In this document: positions 1-12,400 of the stretch, piece after piece | Layout of the letters: each line of letters opens with the position of its first letter | How positions within the stretch are numbered: position 1 is the first letter of the stretch | DNA from: Cinnamomum chago | Lineage: Eukaryota > Streptophyta > Magnoliopsida > Laurales > Lauraceae | Direction of reading: 5' to 3' | Assembly (NCBI GenBank): GCA_038049695.1 | Contig: CP142456.1 | Coordinates: 45,674,001 to 45,738,000, forward strand | DNA: 64,000 nucleotides | Position numbers and translations under genes: made by a program | The notes under the pieces: generated by a model | What the model was told of the DNA's origin: nothing | The model's database searches: none | What the model saw: the letters and a program-made list of their open reading frames with translations, nothing else

Positions 1-814
1 TTCTATCTTTCAAAAAATTGTTAAAATTCGGACACTGGACCCAGGTCATGGACCAAATTCTGCAGTGCAGAAAATCCAGCAGGTTAACTTGGATTTGTGT
101 GCGTAATAATGAAGGGTTATGTTTAGAAAAAATTCATGAAAATTTTACAGGAGCCTCCTCTTCGGGTGTTTTAAGTCTCATAAAATTTTTAGAATAATTA
201 GAGGTCTGTAGAAATTGTAAAAATTCGGAGAGTGGACCTATGTCAGGGGCCAGATTCTGCAGTGCAGAAATTCTAGCATTTATATTCAGATTTGTGTCCA
301 CTCTTTCATAAGGTTTCAATACTCAGAAAAATCCAGAAATTAATATGGGACTTTAGCATCACATTCACTGAATCCCTATAAAAATTGAGACCAATCCAAG
401 TTATAGAAAAAATATTAAAAATTGGACAACAAGCATGCAGCAACCCATAAAATTCAAGATTATGTCACCTATTTCCTATTTCAGCTATTTTTCTTTCTTT
501 TCTTCCAAATGCATGGAACTTAGTCTTATCTCTCATCTCGAATCGTAAAGATGGACTGAACCCCCATAATAATGACCCAAAATAATGTTGACGAGACCAT
601 CACGCGTCGCCGGTGGCGTTGTGATGAGTGAGACCCTTGATTTCCCGCATGGAGGCGATCAAACGGAGTCATGGCCGTTTACCATGACTGGCGATCACAC
701 GTTTTTACCATTTCTATGATTAGTCGGGAATCCTCGGAATCGGTTGGTACTTTCGAGTATCGCTTTATATAACACTGTGATTCCACCCACATCGGGTCCG
801 GAAATCACATCTGA
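1..814. other. Unassigned flank with imperfect tandem repeat
   Basis: No convincing gene. Bases 17-213 and 214 to about 400 form two diverged copies of a unit of about 197 bp. Both contain an AAATTCGGA motif, then a CTGCAGTGCAGAAA motif; a weak third start is near 414. The rest (about 480-814) shows no homology to other parts of the window that I could see. It may be the outer part of the LTR whose inner part is the direct repeat at 815-1360, but the corresponding stretch near 36500-37260 does not match it. Confidence 0.4.
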
Positions 815-1360
815 CAACTTCTTTTCCAAATAAATTTCAAATCTGATTGATGTGCAAATTTTTGAAGCCAAGGTGGACCCACTATGGGCATGCAACAACT
901 TAAAAAAAAAAAACATGTTGGACGTTCATCTCTCCCTGGCATTTTTTTCTTTCTTTAATTTATTTCTTCTGTGGGCCCCAAGAAATTGATTTTCCCTACA
1001 AAAATACAAATAATATAATCAATGATCAAAGAATTATCTATTTATGTAGGAAAAGAACATTACAAGATGCGGGCCCCAATTCACACTAAATAGATGCATA
1101 AAATGTCACAATTTTATCAAGTTTTCCCTAATTAAATCAATGGTGCAAAGACAATTCATCATTTTATGTGTGAATAAGAAATTTGTGACTTTCAATGCCA
1201 ATAAATAAAGAAATTCATGATTTTATGTGAAAATGCGATTTTTCAATGAATTTTGACTCGAATTCAAAACTTTGATGCCCAAAACACACAGAATCATGAT
1301 TTTTTACTAAAATGGTGCATGATTTGATGATTAAGTCCTTAATTACTCTAAAATGGTGAT
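815..1360 (-). repeat. Direct repeat copy 1, probable gypsy LTR fragment
   Basis: This stretch matches 37264-37825 in the same orientation, with small indels and point differences. Both copies share an oligo-A run before CATGTTGGACGTT, a GATGCGGGCCCCAATTCACA block and the ending TTAATTACTCTAAAATG. The second copy lies in the LTR of a reverse gypsy-type element, so this copy is most simply a remnant of that element's other LTR. Clean TG/CA ends are not visible at 1360 or 37825. Confidence 0.5.
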
Positions 1361-1945
1361 GACTTGACCAGGTAAACCCCCAGATCAGTGGTGGGGTTGC
1401 GATGCGTTACAAGGGTCCCACTTAAAAACCACCTTCTAAAACAAAAGACTTATCTCCCTTATCTAATGGGACAAGACTTGCCTAGACATCGATCCAATCA
1501 AGAAAGGCAGCTTATTTGACTTTCCAAAAAAATAACTAAGCTTCTTAGAAAAAATTCAAGCAAGTTTTTAAGAGTCCTTTTAAATTTAAAAACAACTAAA
1601 ACAACTGACTTTCCAATGAAAGTTCTGAAATTTTCAAATTTTGCCAAATTTGGTGGCCAAAAAGCCGAATTTGCACGATCTAAGACTTGCCTTTGTGACG
1701 TAAAGTTCCAGAAATTTTTCGAAACTATAAAAACCTAAAAGTTTGACAAATAACTGATTTTAACACACCTTAATTAATCCTAACCAGCAACTAAAAAAAA
1801 TGAACTAAACTAGTCCAAACTAGAACAAGTAAACTAGGCAATTTTCCGAAATTGATGTGATTTTCCAGATCTGAAATAGTTCCAATTTTATCAAAAATCA
1901 GAGATTAAAAGTCCACTTTTTATTGCAATAGAGCTGGTCCAAACA
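1361..1945 (-). other. Interior of outermost gypsy-type element, non-coding
   Basis: AT-rich sequence without a usable reading frame. It is continuous with 35829-35956 once the nested S solo LTR (1951-35823) is removed. That makes an interior of only about 0.7 kb between the direct repeat at 815-1360 and the primer site at 35937-35950. The element therefore looks non-autonomous or deleted. Confidence 0.4.
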
Positions 1946-4689
1946 TTCCATGAAAGTCTGGGATCCTAACCCTAGAGGGGGGTTGTTTGTATGGACTCAA
2001 TCCAAATCCATCAGTTGATGTAATAAATTGATTAATTTCTTCATTTATCAATGAAATCATGCTTTCCTTTCATGAGATGAATGATATTTTATGACTTAAT
2101 GCACATAACCAATACATATGACATAATGGTTCATGAGATGAACCGGATCCCATTAATATATTAGATGTGATATATGTATATTGATGAGATCCACATACGG
2201 GAGATATGTGTCACAAATCTTATACTTAAAAATATCTTCACAACCATTGATGAGACTGGGCATCTCATCTGATAAGGTTGCAGCACTTTGATCACTATAA
2301 GATAGTGTGATTTGTCTCGATCATCAGAATGAAAGATTCTAGGTCACAGTGATGCTGGTACATCGGATGTATTGAAGGACCATGAGAAGCACCTTATGAA
2401 TACTGTCTCGATTTTAAGGTCTGCTCTCATAATTCCCTAGCAATAGGCTCTCAATCATGAGACATTGATGAACTCAAGTTTTTACTTTGAGTCACCAATG
2501 AGTGAGGCCGACTGTAGGTCAACACCTCGGTGTCTTGGGTATGTGGTAGTAGGACTTTGGCTCCATCTATCTATATTATCCCCTTGTGCCAATTAATGGA
2601 TTTATCATTAGTAAGTGCACACCTATCTCGATTAAGAGTTAATTGGATGGTACTGATGATCACTGTGATTTGTTGGGGCTCAAGGATAATAAGATGTGGG
2701 TCTTAGATTGGATGGGACAAATTTATTCCAATTGATCCATGGATAATGATGGAGGGGCCTACTTGTCGTAATTGGTAAGTATAGAGTCTTCATTGTAATT
2801 TATTCCTGAGACTCGAGTGCAATTGCATTTATATAGTGTTGTTATTTGCAGTTAACTGTGGGCCCGGATTACACATGAGATGTGAGGTCGCGAGTCTCAG
2901 TTGGAGCCAGCTTTTTAAGGAATCCCTAGTGGTCCCCACGCTAGCCCAAGTTATTAGATATTAATCCTACTTGAACTCCAAAAGGAAGGAATGTGAGAAC
3001 CCGACCCCTAATCTCTTGGATTAGTTTCTTTTAGTGGGATTAGTATTTGTTGGGTTGAGTTTATGAGCTAGAATGGTTTTTCTCTAGTTTTGGGGAATTT
3101 TGAGGGCCTTTGTGATTAGTGGGACCCTTTGGGGGTTCTTTTAGTGACTTTGCGCGAGATTGGGAGATTATTCGAATTCCTGATAATTCTTATTTTAGTC
3201 TCATTTGACTCATTTTGTTAACCTCTACAACTTTCGTGTTGACTCCGTACCCATTCGAAGCTCCGAAAATCAGTTTTTCCATCCCGGAGGGCAAAACAGT
3301 CTTTTCACACCAAATATGGACCCAAATTTCGAGATCTCGAAACCATGCCAAAGTTATACTTTTTGGAAACTAGATTTTTTGAGAAACATCTTTCTCTCCT
3401 TCGTCGATCGCATCCGAGGCCCACAAATAGATGTTTTACCCTTTGCAAGCTTTGAGTGTAGTGGGACCCACACCCACCCATTATATAAGTGACTCCACTC
3501 TCTTTCTCCCTCATTTCTCCATTCCATCGACTGAAACCTCCATAGCTACAGTGCCAGCAGCCCCTCTTCTCCGTTTCTTCCATTTCTCTTGCTCTAATGG
3601 AGCCTCCAAGCCACCAATCCGACGAGGGAACTCCGGCAACTTCTTCTCCTTCATCTCCTCTCTTGTTTGACACCATTCTTGTGCAAAACCAAGGTGGGCA
3701 GCCCCTATTGCAAGCTCCTTCTTGTTCATTCATGACTCTAGAGGTAAAGACTCTTTCCCATTTTCCTTGGATGTGCAATGGCTTTCCCTTAGGTTCTATT
3801 TCCTAGCTTGGTTTGAGCCCTTTCCTTGTCTTTCATTGTTTAACCCATTTTAGGGTTTGTTTTGGGGGTTTTTTTGTAGAGATTGTGATCTTGAGCTTGA
3901 GAGGTGATTAGAAGCTTGATTTGCTAGCTTGGAACCCAAGGCAAGTGGATGAATGGATGGTTTGAATGTTATCAAAGTTTTATGAGAAAATCCTAAATTT
4001 TATTACTTGTCCTTGATCATTGGATACATGGTTTCACATGTGCTTCTTGCCACATATATATTGATTTCGAAGTTTGCATATCAATGGTTGTTTCTCTCTT
4101 GTTAATTTCTTGGAAAGATATGCTTTCAAATTGTCAAAGTTGCTCGCATGGTCTTGAAATGAATGGGGTTGGTTTCCCCACCCATGTTATGTTTACTAGC
4201 TTGTATGGATTTGAAATAGAAGCTCATTTAAAGAGTTTGGCCAACAAATCCATTGTTTTGGAAATGGGCTCAATGGTTTTTAATTACCCCCTTGATTATG
4301 GCAAATGGACCCTTGTATACAATGGAGATTCTTCCCTTTTAGTTTGGTTTTAAGTGAGAAGAAAGGAGATGTTTAGTTTTACTTTTTCCTTGGAGTTTTC
4401 ATGAGGAATGTGGTTGGCTAAGTCATTTAATGTTTTGTAAACATGTTGGTTTAGTATGTATTGTCCTTTGGTTATATCCTATATGAATGCTTGTGAAATG
4501 GTTCCCTTCTTTCTTTAATTGCATTGGATTTGATATTGATGGAAGAAGTGATGGAATGAACACATGATGGAGTATTGGAGAAGTGTAGATGGATGCATTG
4601 GAGGAGCTCTTAGCTCAATTTTATTGTAAGGACTCAGTAGAAGTGGGGAGAATGGTTTTAAGGAGGAGAAATGGCTAAAAATCTGATTA

Positions 4690-5070
4690 CAGTGGGTGTT
4701 CCCGCACCTGGCGGTCAGCCTGCGGTCACCTTGCGGCTAGCCGCCTGGTGACTGGCGGCTAACCGCCAGCTAGCCGAAATGTCACGGTGGCTTTTCCAGA
4801 GAGCACACTTCTCCTCCTCAAAACTCAGTCAACTCCACGGTTGGCCAGCGGCTAACCGCCGAACACATCGGCGGCTAACCGCCAGCTAACCGCACTTGGC
4901 GGTCAGCTTTCCAGTAAGCTGCATTTCTGCAGCCCAGCCGCGGTCAGCTGTGCGGTCAGCCAGCGGCTAGCCGCCTGCCCCAGCGGCGGCTAACCGCCAG
5001 GTAACCGAAATTCCCCAGATTTCGAAAAGCTCCCCGCTCGAACGAACTCTTCGGTTCGTTCGAGCGTTGA
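4690..5070 (+). repeat. Palindrome cluster, GCGGCTAGCCGC type
   Basis: About six copies of GCGGCTARCCGC or close variants near 4726, 4761, 4847, 4870, 4957 and 4985, interspersed with GCGGTCAGC words. The cluster ends in a second dyad, GCTCGAACGAA...TTCGTTCGAGC (5035-5065). It is strikingly GC-rich compared with the surrounding AT-rich LTR. Copies C and D of related LTRs hold unrelated palindromes at the comparable place. Confidence 0.8.
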
Positions 5071-5499
5071 GCTTTGTCGATCAAAGGAGATTCACTAAGC
5101 ATTGTATGAGGCCATTCGAGAAAGAAACCATATCACAAGGATGTCATTCAAAGTTTTGAAAAGTGTAAAAGTGCATAAGGAGCCCGGAATGTCTTCAAAC
5201 TCAAGGAGTACCAAGTCATTTCAATAATCGACATACGGGACCCCTATTCACTTATATAGATCTTGAAATCAATATTTTCCCGAAATTGTTATAGTTCATT
5301 GCTTCACCTCTTTTCCCGAGATTTGCATTACATGACTTGTTTTCCCGAAAGCATTGGAGTTACTCTAGTAACAGTTACTTGTCCCGAAGTGCATTGCACC
5401 ATATGATATGTTAGTGTGCCCTTGAGCACCCCCGTCTTGCCCGTTTGATTTTGTATTCATACTTGATTTACTTGCATTGTCTCGATTGGATTTGACCTA

Positions 5500-5785
5500 T
5501 GAGTCGGCACCACTAAGCTTGGATCCCGCTACCCGGTTATTACCGTGGTCCCGTCCCGATACCCTGTTATTACCGTGGTCTTGTCCCGATACCGCAGATT
5601 GCTACTGTGGTCCCCGATGCCCGGCTCGCTACCGTGGTCCCGTATAGTATATGTATATGCATTCATGAGATCCCCTGTTTCTCCTCACCTCGAGTGACTG
5701 AGATCAGGGCCTAGTATATGTATATGTATTGATATGAGATCCCCTGTTTCTCCTCACCTCGAGTGACTGAGATCAGGGCCTAGTT
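5500..5785 (+). repeat. Two tandem-repeat blocks in LTR A
   Basis: The first block (about 5520-5645) has four units of about 40 bp built on CCCGRTACCC...TTACCGTGGTCCC. The second (about 5646-5785) is two nearly identical copies of about 70 bp containing GAGATCCCCTGTTTCTCC and CTCGAGTGACTGAGATC. Related but shorter versions occur in reverse near 13560-13700 and 58780-58850. Confidence 0.75.
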
Positions 5786-5989
5786 ATTGCTCTATCGCTT
5801 TAGTGATAGTGGACTTAGCTTCGTGTGGTTGCCATCTTGCCAGTTTTCGATTCCTTGGATACCCGACATGTTTTATATTGCTTTTATGTTTTCTGATAAA
5901 TGATTCGTTTCCTTTATGAAAGTTGTTATTTAAACAAGTGTTAATATTCTCCAATGTAAATTCAGTTATTATTATATTGCCTTCTGTTC

Positions 5990-6420
5990 TTTGTACCCGC
6001 ACATGTTTTAAATAAATGCCGGTTGGGCGAATACCCATGCTCTTACATATGTTTCACACGATCAATGATTTTACTTGATTTGTACGATTGCCCAAGTTTT
6101 AAATGGATACCCGTATTATTAAATATCTGATTTGCTAAATATCCCTGCCTTGAAATATGTTTTAAATGAACCTTAGTTCGCCAGATTTCTTGGTTACACA
6201 TTTGTTTTAAATGAACGTTTGTTTGTCAAACTTCTATACTTACACATGTTTCAGACGAACACCCGATGTCAAATACCTATGCTTTTATAGATGATGTAAA
6301 TGAACATATGCTTTATTAGATCTTCCTGTTTTAACCATGTTTGAAAAGAATACATGTTTTATCCGAGATTCCTGAGTTTTCACCCGTTTAATTATATGCA
6401 GCATTTTGAGCAAATAGTAT
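5990..6420 (+). repeat. Degenerate 50-65 bp array in LTR A
   Basis: Irregular tandem units share CATGTTTTAAATGAA and a following ACCCG or CCCGAT word. The same array in reverse is at about 13060-13380, 30820-30995 and 57940-58490, so it is a conserved part of the G LTR. Confidence 0.65.
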
Positions 6421-7140
6421 GATTTATCATTTGTATTATTATTCGCTATATTGTGTTCTTTTCATCCACCTGCCAGACCGTCGTGTCTGACCCACTACTT
6501 TTGGTACTCAGGTTCAGATTTCTTCGCCCCGAGTTGAGTGTTTTTGTTGGCTGTGGAGCCATGCCTTGCAGGTTGTTTTGTCGGCTATGTCATGTAGACA
6601 TTGAGCTTGACATCGGAGCTACGTCACATTGGGTAGTAGTTTATAGCTTATTGTTGTATGGCTTTTGTTAGCCTTTTCCTTGGGATTCTTAATTAATGTA
6701 CATTGATAATTGTAACTTGAACATATTTGGGAATGTAATATCCTGTTACCGTCAGCTCTGTATTTTATTGTGACGGGTTACTGCAGTCTGAGATGATTCT
6801 TGATATGATAGCTATGTGCTAAAGGTTGAGTGCGACGCGGAATCCGATGGCCACGGACTTCGGGTCGCAACGCCACAAATGCTTCCGCAAAATATTCAGA
6901 ATGTGTTGGAATGTGTTGTCTTCACACACGCGGATCCTGGGAGAAGTAAAATACAATTATTCCTTAATCCCATCTCCCGCCCCCGAGGTTTCGGTTCGGG
7001 GGTGTGACAAGGAATTAGAAAGTTTCTACTTCTATTTGAAGTGGGACTTCTAATAGTAGTAATAGTAATCTACTAATTAGTGTGGAAGTGAGACTTCTAA
7101 TTCAATTAGTAAGAGAGGTAGAGAGGGGATTGTTTTAGGG

Positions 7141-7149
7141 CTATAAATA
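7141..7149 (+). promoter_or_regulatory. Copia1 5' LTR TATA box
   Basis: CTATAAATA in the 5' LTR, matched by CTATAAATA at 33522-33530 in the 3' LTR. It sits downstream of the LTR body in the position expected for the U3 promoter. Confidence 0.7.
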
Positions 7150-7661
7150 AGGGTTGCATCCCCTTGGACGTTTTTACACATTGATTCACACCCAAGGCCC
7201 GTTTGTGTAAGTGTTGCACAATTCTATTTCTCCTCTTCTCTCTTCTCTAGTTCTCTTCTAGTTTCTTGTAGTTTCTAGTAGGGTTTTCTCTTGGAGATCT
7301 CACCCATCTTCTCGAGAAAAGAGATTCTGATTAGAGGGTCATAGCGTGGAAGATCAATAGGTCTTGGAGATTCTTGTTTGATACGTGAAAGAGTTTCATC
7401 ATCAAAGAAAGACGCAACTTCTCCATTAGAGCACAACCGAGCTCCTAAGGTATAATCTACTTCCTTGCATGTTGTAGATTTTTATGGATGCTTGTTGGCT
7501 GCTGTACTATCTTCTAGATAGGTTTATTTACTGATCATGATGGCTGAGATTGAGGACATGGATCCTGGATTGGGTTTGATAGCCCTCTGGATACTTGATC
7601 CCTGAGTCAAGTGGGTCAAAAGTTTTGAAAACCTATCCACGAGGCCCACCTATTTCCAACA

Positions 7662-7676
7662 ATTGGTATCAGAGTC
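7662..7676 (+). other. Copia1 primer-binding site (tRNA-iMet type)
   Basis: ATTGGTATCAGAGTC immediately after the LTR end. TGGTATCAGAG is the common plant copia site complementary to the 3' end of initiator methionine tRNA. The last bases differ from the usual GAGC(C), which fits decay. Confidence 0.9.
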
Positions 7677-9432
7677 ATACCTCATCTCTAATCATGTTAG
7701 ATCAGTAAACTTGTTCTAATCTTTGCATGAGATGCGAAGAGGATAGAGCAAGAGCTATGTACGGATCAATTTTTGATGGATTTTCTTTGTTTATTAGTGA
7801 ATCTATGTTTGGATAGTGACAAAAGGATTTAATAATGATGGAAGGATGGTAGGATGCCATTGAGAGCCTTCAAAAGTGTTTTGGAGGTATTTGTACTCGA
7901 ATTGAGAAAATCCAATTTTCTGCCTTCGTCAAGCGGGTTGACCTGGCCCCGTGCTCAGTCGACCGGGTGCCTGTAGGGTCGGTCGACCGAGCCCTCTGGC
8001 CGCTCGACCCCTGCCGGGGGACACCCCCGAACCCTCTTTACGAAGTGCTTGTTTTTAAAAGGTTGGCAACATTTGGCATCTTATTTTTCCATTGTGGTTT
8101 GGTAACCTGGTTTTGTGAGATGCTTTGTTATATGAGATACTAACTTGCAGGTGATAATGTCCTCTCCATGTGGCCCACAAGACTTTTACTTTCTTTTTAT
8201 GGTTATTGGTTTATTTGAGGCTAAGTGTAGGTCATCATGGTTTCCTTGGGTTCCCGTGAAAGGGCAAGGCATGGTGAATTTCCCTATAGCCCTTTTATTT
8301 CCATGTTTAGATTGCCATGTAAGTCTCATAATAGGGACATAGGAATTTATGTAATTTTTCAAAAAATTGTAAATTCTGGAGATGTCCAAGACGAAGAAGG
8401 AAAGTGAAGATGGACTCCTAATCAAAGAGTTTGAAGACTACCAAAAGGATCTTAGAGATGCCCAAAGAGTTTGAGGAATCCCTAAGTTTTGGATAGTCTA
8501 GAAGTCCAAGAAGTCTATTCCGCATGGGCCATGTGGAGGAGATGACTAGTTTCTAATTTTAGCACTTTTTATTTATGGATGAATGCTTAATTTAGATAGT
8601 ATCCAAATCTGATCCAAGCATAGCAATTACCAAAATTGGTCAAATCAAATTAATTTTTGGAAAGAGTTCTAATTAGAGTTGGTGGGCCCATGAGATGGAT
8701 CCATTGGTAACACTAATTTAAGAAACTGGACTTTTCATAAAATAACTTGACTTGGAACCAATCATTGGACATATCATGAGATGATTTAATGTCTATATAT
8801 GTGGGCCCAATATACCTAAAAGGAAATCCTCAATTCTAAAATATTAAGTGGGAGCGGGGCATATAAATTTAGAAAGCCCCATGGTTTTCCACTATAGGTC
8901 CATTGTAAGGAAAGTATTAGCCTCGTGCCATCTTGAGAATGACCGTTCCCCACGGAGGGCTTTTACTTGTCTGGTTACTAGATATGGATCTCCTATGGAT
9001 AGTGTTGGTGAGACGAGGCGGGGGCCCACTCCCCAAGGAGGAGCTGCTCGTAACGGTTGTCATCCAATGCTGGTTGGTGGGCCCCACTTAACTAAAATAA
9101 TGATGTAGTATCCCCAAGGATTTACCTCATGTATTTTAGAAACCAAAGCTAATTGGGAGTCATTCATTATTTGGTATGAGATACCTAGATAATAATGAAT
9201 GAAGGGGATCATGGATAGTTAGTCTTAATCCTAGTTTTGACCAACTTTGATCCGTACCAATCTAGGTGGAATTAACACTCCCCAAGGAGGCATACCCCGG
9301 GGATTAGGATTCCGATGTATTCTACATTTAGTGGTTATGAGGATTCCCACATAAATTTGGCAGAATACTAAACCTTAATGTCATTTAAATTCATTAATTA
9401 AATGTATGGTTATGTGCTACAGTATTTCAAGC
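7677..9432 (+). other. Copia1 5' leader, non-coding
   Basis: About 1.75 kb between the primer site and gag, the same size as the leader of Copia2. No gene is visible. It contains a GC-rich palindrome cluster at about 7925-8020 and repeated CCCCAAGGAGG words near 9031 and 9280. Short open frames here have no recognisable motif. Confidence 0.65.
7925..8020 (+). repeat. Palindrome cluster, GGTCGACC type, in copia leader
   Basis: GTTGACC, AGTCGACCGGG, GGTCGGTCGACCGAGCC and GCTCGACCCC occur within about 90 bp of GC-rich DNA. This is the motif found in the S-family LTRs, but the flanking sequence is not S-family and the location is a copia leader. Confidence 0.7.
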
Positions 9433-12400
9433 ATGAATTCAAATACTTTCAATCTACTTGCGACCATCCTCAATCAGAATAAGTTGGTGGGACCCAACTA
9501 TGTAGATTGGAAACGGAACCTGGATATTACCTTGACCGCCTCAAGTTATAAATATGTCCTTACGAAAACCCCCCTTGATGAGCCTGGCCTGGATGCACCG
9601 GAAGAAGAAAAGGAACTTTACACCAAGTGGACCAAAGATGATGAGATGGCCAGATGTTACATTCTGGCATCCATGTCTAGTGTTTTGTAACACCAACATC
9701 AATCCTATAAGACTGCATACGATATTATATCGAACTTAAAGGAGATGTTTACGGAATAGGGCAGGCCTGCTAGGCAGGCAGCCATGAGGGTGCTCATTAG
9801 CACCAAGATGGTTGAAGGTACATCAGTATAGGAACACATGTTGAAAGTGATGGACTCATTAAATGAGTTAGATGTGATGGGAGCTGCAATTAATGCAGAA
9901 TTGCAGATCGACATAATCCTTGAGTCACTATCAGAGTCATTCAACAATTTCAAGGTTAATTATAATATGAATAAGATGAATCTGACTCTGGCAGAGTTGT
10001 CTAGCCAGTTGGTGGTGACTGAAGGGATTACGAAGAAGAAGCTAACTGCCCTAGTGACAGAAAAGTCAAATGCCAAGTCCAAGCCGAAAGGCAAAGGGTG
10101 GAAAGGCAAAAAGAAATCAGTTCCGAAAGGTCCTAAGGTGGAGAATGGTCCTAATGGAGGCGTGGCCAAGGCTAAAGGTTTAGGGTCTAAAGGAAAGTGT
10201 TTCCATTGTGGTAAGACAGGACATTGGAAAAGTAATTGTCTGGAATATCTGTCTAAAAAGAAGACCTCAGGTATGATTGAGTCACTTATTTCTGAAGTTA
10301 GTTTTGCAACTGGTACTTCAGAATCTTGGTGTGTGGACTCCGAGGCAACTAATCACATATGTAATTCATTGCAGGGGTTCAGGGAAACCAGGAGGCTTAG
10401 TGACGGAGAATTCATTGTCAACCTAGGATCTGACGCTAAGGCAGAGGCTGTTTCAGTGGGAGTTATTACTTTATATTTTTCAAACAATAAATTGGCTTTG
10501 TTAGACACATTATATGTACCGTCTTTACGGCGAAATTTAATTTCAATTTCTAGTTTGGTGAATTATAATTATTCCATTACTTTTGGTACTGAAGTTGTCA
10601 TAAAGAGGAATGGTACTTTTATATGTTCTGGCAAGGTAACTAATGGGCTTTATTTATTAACTCCTACAATGTATGAGATACATGATACTGAAACAATTAA
10701 TAGACCATCATTAACGAGGAAGTCACCTTCATCTAATCCAACAAAACTTTGGCACTTGAGGCTAGGTCATATAAACCTGAACGGGATTGACGGGCTAGTG
10801 AAAGATGGTATCTTGCCTTCATTGGTGGTAGAACCAATGCATGTCTGCGAGTTCTGTCTGGAAGGGAAAATGGCCAAAAGACCATTTTCATTTAAGGGCA
10901 ATAGGGCCAAAGATTTATTGGAATTAGTGCATACTGATGTGTGTGGACCCATTAATGTCAAGACCAGAAGAGAATATGAGTATTTCATCACTTTCACAGA
11001 TGATTACTCAAGATATGGATACATATACCTTATGCACCGCAAGTCCGAGGCTTTTGAAAAGTTCAAAGAGTTTCGAGCTAAAGCGGAAAAGCAATTAGGT
11101 AAAAGTATCAACATTCTTCGATTAGATCGAGGAGGGGAATATCTCTCTGCTGATTTTATGGGATACTTATCAGAAAATGAGATTCTATCACAGTTGTCTG
11201 CTCCTGGCATGCCTCAACAGAATGGAGTAGCAGAAAGAAGGAACAAGACTCTTTTAGATATGATCAGGTCTATGCTGAGTTTCTCAGGATTACCTATATC
11301 CTTTTGGGGATACGCCTTAGATACTGCACTGTGCATACTAAATCTCGTACCATCTAAGTTTGTACCTAAGACTCCCCGGGAGTTGTGGTCCGGGCAAAAG
11401 CCTAGTCTACAACATTTACATATTTGAGGCTGTCCTGCACATGTGCTAAAGGTTAAGACGGAAAAGTTAGAAATGAAGTCGGAAGTGTGCACGTTTGTAG
11501 GATATCCTAAAGGAACTAAAGGTTGGTTATTCTATAATCCCAGAGGGCAAAAAGTGCTGGTGAGCACTGATGCGGTTTTTCTGGAGGAAGATTATATGAT
11601 GGATCAAAAATCTTTAGAAAAGGTGATCTTGGAAGAAATTCAAGAGCAATCAATTCCAAATCCAAGTATGACCGAACTTGAGGAAGAACCGCCCTTACCA
11701 GACCCAGTAGTTACAACAGTGCCTCATCGTAGTGGGAGGATTGTCAGAGCCCCTGACAGGTTCTCGTTCTTGGGAGAGTCTTACGAGGCAATCCCAGAAG
11801 AACCGAAACAAGCTCCCCGTAACTATGATGGAGCAATTAATGACATAGATTCGGGACGTTGGCAAGATGCTATGAAAGCTGAGATGGAGTCTATGTACTC
11901 CAATCAGGTCTGGACACTTGTGGACTTGCCTACCAATATTAAACCTATTGGGTGCAAGTGGGTCTACAAGAGAAAGAGAGGACCAGATGGTAGAGTGGAG
12001 ACCATTAAGGCCAGGCTTGTTGCGAAAGGGTATACTCAGAAAAAGGGTCTCGACTGTGAGGAAACTTTCTCATTGGTAGCCATGCTCAAGTCCATCAGGA
12101 TACTCTTATCCATTGCGGCTCATCTCGATTATGAGATTTGGCAAATGGATGTCAAGATGGCATTTCTCAACGACCATCTTAAGGAAGACATCTATATGGT
12201 GCAGCTAGACGGTTTTGTAGCTAAAAACCAAGAGCAAAAAGTTTGTAAGCTGCAGAAGTCTATTTATGGACTAAAGCAGGCATCCCGAAGCTGGAACATC
12301 CGTTTTGATCAAGCAATCAAGTCATTTGGTTTTTGTTAAAATCCGGATGAGTCATGTGTGTACACGAAAAGTGAAGGTGATAGGGTAGTATTTCTGGTTT

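Larger units (their letters stand above)
2993..7009 (+). mobile_element. G-family solo LTR A in Copia1 5' LTR
   Basis: The 4017-bp sequence begins TGTGAGAACCCGACC and ends GGGGGTGTGACA. It is flanked by AGGAAT at 2987-2992 and 7010-7015 (or GGAAT if the last A belongs to the element). The uninterrupted target is preserved in the Copia1 3' LTR near 33400. The same ends occur in reverse at 57333-61277. There is no adjacent primer site or polypurine tract, so it is a solo LTR of a family with very large LTRs, probably Ty3/gypsy. Inside are a TATA-like TTATATAAG near 3481, a palindrome cluster (about 4690-5070) and three tandem-repeat blocks (about 5500-5785 and 5990-6420). Short open frames within it look spurious. 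Confidence 0.85.
1984..7661 (+). repeat. Copia1 5' LTR, interrupted by solo LTR A
   Basis: Begins TGTTTGTATGG and ends TTTCCAACA, directly followed by the primer site. It aligns along its length with 32368-34042 except for A at 2993-7009. The start lacks a few bases present in the 3' LTR, which begins TGTTAGATTG. A canonical CTATAAATA lies at 7141-7149, about 520 bp before the LTR end, and probably drives transcription. Confidence 0.9.

Noticed and set aside
3205-3806. Overlapping open frames of 69-157 codons on both strands
   Set aside because: They lie inside solo LTR A, overlap each other on both strands, have low-complexity composition and match no motif. They are chance frames.
4690-5070. 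CRISPR-like array
   Set aside because: Repeats are irregularly spaced palindromes without unique spacers of constant length, and the context is a plant LTR.
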